A DNA stretch of 7,423 nucleotides from a bacterium (GTDB taxonomy: Bacteria > Patescibacteriota > CPR2 > UBA1875 > JAJYID01), in NCBI GenBank assembly GCA_021823605.1, contig JAKANV010000033.1:1-7423 (forward strand). The letters are read 5' to 3'. Under the pieces are notes generated by a model. It did not search any database and had not been told where the DNA came from. It saw only the letters and a program-made list of their open reading frames with translations. Within the stretch, counting starts at the first letter, position 1; each line of letters begins with the position of its first letter. A program made the translations under genes and the position numbers. Shown in pieces: positions 1 to 7,300 of the stretch.

Positions 1-24
1 GACAAAGAATATCCCGCAGTTTTT

Positions 25-33
25 TGGTAAAAT
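25..33 (+). promoter_or_regulatory. Possible extended -10 promoter for the 81-2985 operon
   Basis: The sequence TGGTAAAAT (25-33) has the form of an extended -10 element, TGn followed by TAAAAT. It closely resembles the element upstream of gyrB (TGCTAAAAT, 4541-4549). No good -35 hexamer lies 16-18 bases upstream (5-10 reads AAGAAT). If real, transcription would start near 40 and leave a leader of about 40 bases before the first gene. The upstream gene is outside the window, so read-through from it cannot be excluded. Confidence 0.4.
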
Positions 34-80
34 AGGAAACAGGTTAATCGGTAAATAGTAAAGTTATATAAGGAGGTTAT

Positions 81-473
81 ATGCCAGATAATACTCAAGG
101 ACAAATGCAAACCCCAGAGTTGCCCCAAGCTGATGGTGAGGTTGGTAGTGAAAAGCCAACCGAGTTATCGGAAGTTGTGGGCAAGTCAGCTGTGTCACAA
201 CCGGTAAAACCCGCTGATGATCAGGCGGCAGCGCAGAATATTGCAAATACATTACAAAATACGCAAACTCGGGCAACAAGCAACGTAGTTCCACCGGCAA
301 ATCCAACACCTCAAGCAACCCCAAAAACGGCAAGCAGCGACCCATATATTAAAGCCGCCGAAAATGTTATGAAAAAAGATCAACAGGATCCTTATAAAGA
401 AGAAGAGGATCATGAAGATGTGCAGATTAAATATTTACACGATAGATTCGGAAAGGATATAAAGAAAGGCTAA
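81..473 (+). CDS. Small Pro/Gln-rich hypothetical protein with charged C-terminus
   Basis: 130 residues, family not recognised by name. The ATG follows a strong Shine-Dalgarno (AAGGAGG, 70-76) with a short 4-base gap, which fixes the start. Residues 1 to about 85 are low complexity, rich in Pro, Gln, Ala, Thr and Asn and probably disordered. The last 45 residues are charged and likely helical, with two DPY motifs (DPYIKAAENVMKK and DPYKEEED) and an end reading YLHDRFGKDIKKG. There is no signal peptide, membrane segment or Cys. It ends one base before the start of the VirD4/TraG-like ATPase, so the two are almost certainly co-transcribed and probably translationally coupled. A role as an accessory or adaptor of that ATPase is an inference from position only. 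That it is a real gene is well supported by the RBS and coupling. Confidence 0.8.
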   Translation: MPDNTQGQMQTPELPQADGEVGSEKPTELSEVVGKSAVSQPVKPADDQAAAQNIANTLQNTQTRATSNVVPPANPTPQATPKTASSDPYIKAAENVMKKDQQDPYKEEEDHEDVQIKYLHDRFGKDIKKG

Positions 474-474
474 C

Positions 475-2985
475 ATGTTTATTCTAGTTACAGGAGGGTC
501 TTTACTGCTAATCTTAGCTGGATTAGTAGCTATTTATTTTTATAAGCGTACTAGTGCTTACAAGAAACAGATTGAAAGATCTCTAAAGATTGTACCTCTT
601 CTAATTAGAGTGCCTAGGGAAATGGGTTCGAAAGAAAAAAGTACCATGAACCGTGATGATCGAGATGTGGGAAGAGAAATAATATCTTTCATGGAGACTT
701 TTTACGCTAATCTTTCGGTTATTTACAACAGAGGACTAAAGAATGTTCATCGGAATCTCCTCTATGGACAAAGGCATGTTGCACTTGAGATCATTGCCAA
801 AGAAAAAGAGATATTTTTCTATATTGGTGTACCGATAACTCTTTTGGATATGGTTGAAAAGATGCTTTCCTCACAATATCCGGACGCAGCGATTGAAGAA
901 GCTGAGGAACATAACATTTTCTCACAGGAATGGAAAAAAATGGGTGTATGCGGGGGAGAACTTAAGCTGTATAAACCTTTTATTTATCCTATAAAAACCT
1001 ACAAAACGATAGAAGCTGAGCCGCTTGAATCGATTACGAATACTTTGGGTAAGCTTGAGGCGGGCGAAGGAACTGCAATCCAGATTCTTATCAGACCAAT
1101 ACATCCGAGAAAAATGCAAAAGGGAAGAGCTGCAGTTAAAAAATCCCAGAATCAAAATTCTGGCGGTGGATGGGTCGGAGGGGTTACCGGTGCCGTAATA
1201 GCTAACAACAATACCCCGACACAGCAACAGCCGGTTAAGCTGACGGCTATGGAAGAGGAAGTAAACAAGGCAATCGAGGAAAAGGCCGGCAAGGCGCCAT
1301 TTGAAACGGTTATCAGATTTGTGGTTTCAACAGGGACCCCTCATCGCTCCGAGATAATTTTGAATGAGCTTCAGGGTGCTTTTGCCCAGTTTAATGATCA
1401 AAATTTAAATGGGTTCAGATTTCGAAGGGAGCAAAATGTAAACAAGCTGGTTACCGATTATATTTTCAGATTTTTCGAGCATCAAATATTTTCTCCCAAA
1501 AGGCTCTTGCTAGGGAGATTCATTGGCCATAAAAATATTTTAAATACAGAAGAGATAGCCAGTTTTTTCCATTTGCCGAACTTTCTTATTTCATCGCCCG
1601 GCATCAAGTGGCTTCCGGCAAAGCGTGTTGAAACGCCGGTTAACCTGCCAAACGAGGGAACAATCATTGCCAAGACCAGTTTCCGGGGACAGGAAGAAAC
1701 TGTCCGATTGACCGAAAATGATAAGCGTCGTCATGTTTATATATTGGGCCAAACCGGTACCGGTAAATCTACTACCATGAAAAATATGATTATAGATGAC
1801 ATAATTCATGGCAAGGGAGTTGCCTATATTGACCCCCATGGTCAAGATTTGGAAGATATCCTTTCTAAGATTCCGAAAGAAAGAGCAGAGGACGTTGTGA
1901 TATTTGATGCCGGAGATATTGAGCGACCAATGGGACTAAACATTTTTGAGGCCCAAACTACCGAACAGAAAGACTTGGTTATACAGGAGGCATTGCAAAT
2001 CCTTTACCGACTATATGACCCCCAGCACACCGGGCAAATTTTTGGTCCTCGGTTTGACCACTGGCTTAGAAATGCAGCTCTAACTTTAATGGCGGATCCG
2101 GAAGGAGGGACTTTCATAGAAGTGCCGAAGGTCTTTTCTGATGATAAATTCTTGGCTTCAAAACTTAAGTATGTTGAGGATCCGGTGGTCAGAAGTTTTT
2201 GGATTGATGAGATTGGTAAAACTAGTGACTATCACAAATCTGAAATGATGGGTTATTTCATCGGCAAGTTTGGTGCTTTCATGACAAACACAACTTTGAG
2301 AAATATTATCGGCCAGCCAAAATCGTCCATTAATCTCCGTGAAATAATGGATTCAAACAAAATACTGTTGGTCAATCTCTCCAAGGGACGCATCGGTGAG
2401 CTGAATATGAGACTTCTAGGTATGATATTTGTTGTTAAGCTTCAAATGGCGGCAATGTCTCGCGCCGATACTCCAGAAGAAGAGAGAAAAGATTTCTGTC
2501 TGTACGTTGATGAGTTCCAGAACTTCTTGACCGAATCATTTGCTCAAATTTTATCCGAAGCTCGAAAATACAGGTTATCTTTGGTAGTCGCAAATCAGTT
2601 TATTGGCCAATTAACTGATGAAATTAGAGATGCCGTTTTCGGGAACGTAGGAACTATATTGTGTTTTCGAGTTGGTCCTGATGACGCCGAATTTATGGCG
2701 AAACAGTTTGACCCGGTGTTTACCCAAAATGATCTTATCGGGATAGAAAACTACAACGCTGCTATTCGTTTGATTATAAATGGTATACCGTCTCGACCGT
2801 TTAATATTATAGGTTATCCGCCAATGGGTGTTGCCGATCCTAACATTGGAAAGGCAGTCAGAGAACTTTCCAGACTTAAACATGCGAGACCTCGCGAAAT
2901 TGTTGAGAAAGAAGTACTGGGTCGTATGGCTATCGGCTTCATGACAACTGTCCAGGATTCAATGCCAAAAGACACCGGAATATAG
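475..2985 (+). CDS. Membrane-anchored VirD4/TraG/HerA-type DNA-translocation ATPase
   Basis: 836 residues. One N-terminal membrane segment (about residues 2-23) is followed by a basic stretch, which suggests a cytoplasmic enzyme tethered to the membrane. Residues about 30-400 form a family-specific domain interrupted by a Gly/Asn/Gln-rich linker (about 224-253). The ATPase domain begins near 400: Walker A GQTGTGKS (425-432), a DPHG motif (453-456) typical of HerA/FtsK/TraG folds, Walker B CLYVDEF (675-681, D679 E680), then SEARKYRLSLVVANQ (694-708), the conserved sensor region of VirD4/TraG coupling proteins. Known relatives pump DNA or couple substrates to type IV secretion channels. The exact role here (conjugation, DNA uptake or type IV pilus-linked transport) is not shown by the sequence. 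The start is ATG, one base after the preceding gene's stop. It appears intact. A VirB4-like assignment is possible but the Walker B and sensor region fit VirD4/TraG better. Confidence 0.88.
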   Translation: MFILVTGGSLLLILAGLVAIYFYKRTSAYKKQIERSLKIVPLLIRVPREMGSKEKSTMNRDDRDVGREIISFMETFYANLSVIYNRGLKNVHRNLLYGQRHVALEIIAKEKEIFFYIGVPITLLDMVEKMLSSQYPDAAIEEAEEHNIFSQEWKKMGVCGGELKLYKPFIYPIKTYKTIEAEPLESITNTLGKLEAGEGTAIQILIRPIHPRKMQKGRAAVKKSQNQNSGGGWVGGVTGAVIANNNTPTQQQPVKLTAMEEEVNKAIEEKAGKAPFETVIRFVVSTGTPHRSEIILNELQGAFAQFNDQNLNGFRFRREQNVNKLVTDYIFRFFEHQIFSPKRLLLGRFIGHKNILNTEEIASFFHLPNFLISSPGIKWLPAKRVETPVNLPNEGTIIAKTSFRGQEETVRLTENDKRRHVYILGQTGTGKSTTMKNMIIDDIIHGKGVAYIDPHGQDLEDILSKIPKERAEDVVIFDAGDIERPMGLNIFEAQTTEQKDLVIQEALQILYRLYDPQHTGQIFGPRFDHWLRNAALTLMADPEGGTFIEVPKVFSDDKFLASKLKYVEDPVVRSFWIDEIGKTSDYHKSEMMGYFIGKFGAFMTNTTLRNIIGQPKSSINLREIMDSNKILLVNLSKGRIGELNMRLLGMIFVVKLQMAAMSRADTPEEERKDFCLYVDEFQNFLTESFAQILSEARKYRLSLVVANQFIGQLTDEIRDAVFGNVGTILCFRVGPDDAEFMAKQFDPVFTQNDLIGIENYNAAIRLIINGIPSRPFNIIGYPPMGVADPNIGKAVRELSRLKHARPREIVEKEVLGRMAIGFMTTVQDSMPKDTGI

Positions 2986-3015
2986 TTTTTCCTCAGTTTA
3001 TCCCCTGCTGTACAC

Positions 3016-3044
3016 TTGTTCTAACAAAATAGATATGCTAAAAA
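3016..3044 (+). promoter_or_regulatory. Promoter of the retron-like ncRNA/RT unit
   Basis: The -35 is TTGTTC (3016-3021), followed by a 17-base spacer ending in TGC and the -10 TAAAAA (3039-3044). This is almost the same design as the gyrB promoter in this window (TTGTTT, 17 bases ending in TGC, TAAAAT). A start about 7 bases after the -10 falls at about 3051, the first bases of the a1 repeat. The RNA would therefore begin exactly where a retron transcript should. The start site is predicted, not measured. Confidence 0.65.
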
Positions 3045-3049
3045 GGATT

Positions 3050-3064
3050 TAAGGGCAAGCAGGG
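3050..3064 (+). repeat. Retron a1 repeat (left arm of long-range inverted repeat)
   Basis: The left arm TAAGGGCAAGCAGGG is the exact reverse complement of 3347-3361: 15 pairs without mismatch, 282 bases apart. After a small internal loop, AAGG (3043-3046) could add four pairs with CCTT (3362-3365), although those bases are probably upstream of the transcript start. The arm sits directly downstream of the predicted promoter and at the 5' end of the hairpin-rich RNA, as a1 does in retrons. Confidence 0.85.
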
Positions 3065-3072
3065 AGTTTATA

Positions 3073-3166
3073 GGTCCCCTCGAGGGACCCCGGCACTTCG
3101 TGTGCCGGACCTGTCGGTATCTGACGGGGTTATTTGTTATCTGTCAGGAGAGGTATCCTCCCTGAC
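3073..3166 (+). other. msr-like block of four consecutive hairpins
   Basis: Four stem-loops follow one another. H1 is 3073-3089: GGTCCC/GGGACC, 6 bp, loop CTCGA. H2 is 3090-3108: CCGGCAC/GTGCCGG, 7 bp, loop TTCGT. H3 is 3110-3128: CCTGTC/GACGGG, 6 bp with one G-T pair, loop GGTATCT. H4 is 3143-3166: 6 bp GTCAGG/CCTGAC-type stem, one bulged A at 3149, four more pairs, loop TAT. H1 and H2 are directly adjacent. Small stems with 3-7 base loops after a1 are the usual form of retron msr RNA, which stays as RNA and is recognised by the RT. H3 and H4 share CTGTC, GGTATC and TGAC blocks and may be duplicates. Confidence 0.75.
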
Positions 3167-3204
3167 TATCTGGGTGGTGGATGTCCAGTCCGGGCAGCTC
3201 GTTT

Positions 3205-3339
3205 CCGCGCGGGGATCCAGAGATCCAGGCCGCGGCTGTTTCTCGATCGCCTCGAGTACTCGAAGATCTTGAGGAAAATCGCAGGCGCCGCCGTCGACGT
3301 TTCTGGCGATCGCCCCCGGTACCAGAGCCAGCTGAGCTC
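3205..3339 (+). repeat. Array of diverse restriction-site-like palindromes (msd segment)
   Basis: Thirteen six-base palindromes lie in 135 bases; about 2 are expected by chance. In order: CGCGCG (3206, inside CCGCGCGG), GGATCC (3213), CCGCGG (3230, inside GCCGCGGC), CGATCG (3244), CTCGAG (3251), AGTACT (3255, centre of the 12-base TCGAGTACTCGA at 3252-3263), AGATCT (3264, inside AAGATCTT), GGCGCC (3284), GTCGAC (3293, inside CGTCGACG), CGATCG (3307, inside the 10-base GGCGATCGCC), GGTACC (3318), CAGCTG (3329) and GAGCTC (3334). Only CGATCG occurs twice. About two thirds of the bases lie in a palindrome of 6 or more. All but CGCGCG match well-known type II restriction specificities. Being palindromic, each site reads the same in the RNA and its cDNA. 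The count is direct; a role as recognition sites is inference. Confidence 0.85.
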
Positions 3340-3346
3340 CTTGCGC

Positions 3347-3361
3347 CCCTGCTTGCCCTTA
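3347..3361 (+). repeat. Retron a2 repeat (right arm of long-range inverted repeat)
   Basis: The right arm CCCTGCTTGCCCTTA pairs perfectly with 3050-3064. It lies 41 bases before the RT start codon and marks the 3' end of the msr-msd RNA. In the retron model, copying would begin just left of this arm, near 3346, and run toward the msr hairpins. Confidence 0.85.
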
Positions 3362-3386
3362 CCTTACCAATCAATCTATTTCAGTG

Positions 3387-3396
3387 AAGGAGGTGA
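3387..3396 (+). promoter_or_regulatory. Near-perfect Shine-Dalgarno that decides the RT start
   Basis: AAGGAGGTGA matches the 16S anti-Shine-Dalgarno over ten bases. GGAGG ends 9 bases before TTG 3403, the only start in the RT frame that fits: the TGA at 3394-3396, within the Shine-Dalgarno itself, is the upstream in-frame stop. An ATG at 3399 is closer, but its frame ends after five codons (MVGCT). The RT is therefore most likely started at TTG. Confidence 0.75.
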
Positions 3397-3402
3397 AGAT
3401 GG

Positions 3403-4437
3403 TTGGATGCACCTAATAACAATTCGAAGATCGAAGAACTACAACGTTTCATACAGCTAGAGGCTAAACGTCTGGGCTTATCTCCCCTTGAAGCAGTAGA
3501 AATACTGGGTGATCTTTGCGGTTATGACGTTACAATAGCTGAAATCAGTTACAAGAGGGTCCAGTTCTTTAAAGAATCTGGTGGGATCAGGGTTCTGCAC
3601 ATCCCCAACGATAAACTGATGGCGGTTCAGAGAAACATCCTAGTGAATGAGCTCTACAAACTGCCGGTTTCTGACATGGCTCATTGTGCTGTTCCCGGGC
3701 GTAGTCCTGTGACCAACGCGACAGAGCACATTGGGGCAAACGCAGTTTTCAAGCTTGACTTCAAGGATGCTTTTCCCAGCACCACAACGGCAATGGTGGA
3801 GTCTGCTTTGTCCAAAGCAATTACAGAGGTGACAGGCGACCAGCATGCAGCCGAGGCTAGAGCAAAGATTCTTGCGCACATAACTACCTACAAGAACCAG
3901 CTGCCACAAGGTGCACCAACCAGCCCCTATCTTCTCAACATCGTTTGCAGAGATTTGGCTTCCGAACTTGATGCTTTCCTGATGTGGCATGATTTGACGG
4001 GCACAATATACGCCGATGATATCACCGTTTCCGCAAAGGCTTGGGCGATATCGGAGGATGTGCGGCTGCAAATTCAGGGAATTGCTGAGCGGCATGGTTA
4101 TCGAATCAATGAAGCGAAGACAAGCTACCATCACAGTGGCGCCTGCGACGCAGTTGTAACAGGCATTTCGATCAAAGGGGAAGGTTCTCCTTTAAACCTT
4201 GGCTTACCAAGAAAGGTTCTGAATGGCTATCGAGGCTATATCCAAAGAGCCATTTTGGACACTCAGATTGAGGCAGCTAACGTTCTTGGTGTTATAGGCT
4301 GGGTGACGGAGGTCTATGGAGCTATCCCCGAAAGGCTGCAAAAACCTTTCCAAAAGTTTCTGAAGGCACGTTGTCCCACGGAAACTCAGGCAAGGTTTAC
4401 GAAGTACTTTACAAATCGGGCAGAGTCTGTCGCTTAA
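3403..4437 (+). CDS. Retron-type reverse transcriptase (stand-alone)
   Basis: 344 residues, a usual length for retron RTs. It copies RNA into DNA, presumably the msd part of the RNA encoded just upstream. Motifs in order: RT1 near IPNDKLMAVQ (67-76); RT2 with the retron NAxxH signature as NATEH (105-109); motif A FKLDFKDAF (116-124, catalytic D119); motif B LPQGAPTSPYLLN (167-179); motif C YADD (203-206, catalytic D205 and D206); motif D around GYRINEAKT (232-240); then VTG (252-254), the retron region-Y triplet, and a basic C-terminal thumb-like region (about 265-335). NAxxH, VTG and QGAPTSP favour a retron RT over a DGR or group II intron RT: there is no maturase or endonuclease domain and no template/variable repeat pair. 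All catalytic residues are present. The reading frame is richer in G+C than neighbouring genes. No toxin or effector gene adjoins it and none is fused, unlike many defence retrons. Confidence 0.9.
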   Translation: MDAPNNNSKIEELQRFIQLEAKRLGLSPLEAVEILGDLCGYDVTIAEISYKRVQFFKESGGIRVLHIPNDKLMAVQRNILVNELYKLPVSDMAHCAVPGRSPVTNATEHIGANAVFKLDFKDAFPSTTTAMVESALSKAITEVTGDQHAAEARAKILAHITTYKNQLPQGAPTSPYLLNIVCRDLASELDAFLMWHDLTGTIYADDITVSAKAWAISEDVRLQIQGIAERHGYRINEAKTSYHHSGACDAVVTGISIKGEGSPLNLGLPRKVLNGYRGYIQRAILDTQIEAANVLGVIGWVTEVYGAIPERLQKPFQKFLKARCPTETQARFTKYFTNRAESVA

Positions 4438-4470
4438 TGACAATACGTCATTCAAGCGGCGGCTCTGCCC
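4418..4470 (+). terminator. Long hairpin over the RT stop codon, probable transcription end
   Basis: GGGCAGAG (4418-4425) pairs with CTCTGCCC (4463-4470). The stem continues inward through CGCTT/AAGCG (4431-4435 with 4454-4458) and AATGAC/GTCATT (4436-4441 with 4447-4452) to a loop AATAC. It has about 23 pairs, with two bulged bases (4428, 4453) and two G-T pairs. The RT stop TAA (4435-4437) lies inside the left arm. The tract after the stem (TTGGTCATTT) is only weakly T-rich, so this is not a textbook intrinsic terminator. It could also be a processing or stability element, or the boundary of the mobile unit. Confidence 0.6.
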
Positions 4471-4520
4471 TTGGTCATTTGGGGCTGAAAATTTTAATGA
4501 ATTTTATCCACTTTTTTCTT

Positions 4521-4549
4521 TTGTTTTTTTACCTTGTTTGTGCTAAAAT
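4521..4549 (+). promoter_or_regulatory. gyrB promoter with extended -10
   Basis: The -35 is TTGTTT (4521-4526), followed by a 17-base spacer ending in TGC and the -10 TAAAAT (4544-4549). The predicted start is near 4556. The region upstream (4497-4530) is strongly T-rich on this strand. The promoter separates gyrB from the RT unit, so gyrB is likely transcribed on its own and not as part of the retron-like unit. Confidence 0.7.
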
Positions 4550-4555
4550 AGAGTT

Positions 4556-6738
<2,183 letters not shown>

Positions 6739-6754
6739 AGGAGTGAATCAGAAA

Positions 6755-7300
6755 ATGAACGAATTTAGTAATACAACAGAAGGTTCACAAGAGCGAGAAA
6801 TGAAAATGACGAAAGAAGAAGGAATACATAAGGTCTCTGTTGAAGAAAATATTGAAGAAATGTTTCTACTTGATTCAAAAATTGCAAAGGCTAGTCCATA
6901 TTTGTTACCAGCACTGGAAACCCCTAGCGAACTGTTGGATTTTCTAACAAAAGAACATCAAAGCGATACGTATATTTTCAATGGCGAGGATGGGTTAGCA
7001 GGTTATCTTTCGCTAGTAGATACTTCCAGGGAGAATGCTTTAGAAGTTTTGAACATAGGAGTTGATCCAAAATTCCAGGGTAAGGGTTATGGTAAAAAAA
7101 TGATGCTATTTGCTGAAGAGATTGCTAAAGAAAACAACAGACAAAAAATGAAGCTAGTTACAACTGAAAATAATCCAGCCGTTAAATTCTATGAATCCCT
7201 TGGCTATGGAATCATCGGGAAAGCTGGAGATTATTATGGTGATGGCGGAACAGGATATATATTATTGGAAAAGAATTTGGATGTTAAAAATGGCAAATAG
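6755..7300 (+). CDS. GNAT-family N-acetyltransferase
   Basis: 181 residues from ATG 6755. That start is chosen because AAAGGAG (6737-6743) lies 11 bases upstream, directly after the gyrB stop; starts further upstream would run inside gyrB. The N-terminal 45 residues are charged and of unknown role. The GNAT fold follows: a strand-turn GEDGLAGYLSLV, motif A VDPKFQGKGYGKKMM (103-117) with the Q-x-x-G-x-G acetyl-CoA pyrophosphate loop (Q108, G111, G113 region), and motif B NNPAVKFYESLGY (139-151). Such enzymes move an acetyl group from acetyl-CoA to an amine. The substrate cannot be told; a RimI-like protein or a small molecule are both possible. It is probably co-transcribed with gyrB (16-base gap), and its end overlaps the next gene by 11 bases. 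Confidence 0.88.
   Translation: MNEFSNTTEGSQEREMKMTKEEGIHKVSVEENIEEMFLLDSKIAKASPYLLPALETPSELLDFLTKEHQSDTYIFNGEDGLAGYLSLVDTSRENALEVLNIGVDPKFQGKGYGKKMMLFAEEIAKENNRQKMKLVTTENNPAVKFYESLGYGIIGKAGDYYGDGGTGYILLEKNLDVKNGK

Larger units (their letters stand above)
3051..3361 (+). ncRNA. Retron-like msr-msd non-coding RNA with palindrome array
   Basis: This is the likely template and primer RNA of the adjacent reverse transcriptase, about 310 nt long. In known retrons the RT binds such an RNA, primes from the 2'-OH of a guanosine just after repeat a1, and copies the msd segment leftward from repeat a2 into a branched RNA-DNA (msDNA). Seen here: a perfect a1/a2 inverted repeat at the two ends; four small hairpins after a1 (3073-3166, msr-like); then a GC-rich segment (about 64% G+C over 3201-3340) packed with short palindromes (msd-like). 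A candidate priming base is G3066 (second choice G3073), but this is inferred. The promoter at 3016-3044 would start transcription at a1. No terminator lies between a2 and the RT start, so RNA and RT are probably on one transcript. The msd departs from familiar retrons, which usually fold into one long hairpin. No primary sequence match to a named retron is claimed. Confidence 0.82.

Noticed and set aside
2986..3015. Intrinsic terminator after the VirD4/TraG-like gene
   Set aside because: A short T run follows the stop codon but no stem precedes it, so I could not support a terminator here.
3205..3339. Cloning-vector polylinker contamination
   Set aside because: The site order does not match any multiple cloning site I know, most sites are separated by non-site bases, and the array sits exactly inside a perfect inverted repeat next to a retron RT and behind a matching promoter. 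It is not fully excluded: a search against vector databases and read-level checks would settle it.
3134..3460. Open frames over the ncRNA (3134-3460 and 3181-3387 on +, 3144-3374 on -)
   Set aside because: They cross the a1/a2-enclosed RNA, encode Arg/Ser/Pro-rich low-complexity peptides expected from a G+C-rich palindrome array, and lack convincing ribosome binding sites. One runs into the RT gene in another frame.
3403..4437. Diversity-generating retroelement or group II intron RT
   Set aside because: No template/variable repeat pair or accessory Avd-type gene was seen, and no maturase or endonuclease domain or intron domain V-like RNA. The NAxxH and VTG motifs and the upstream a1/a2 RNA fit a retron.
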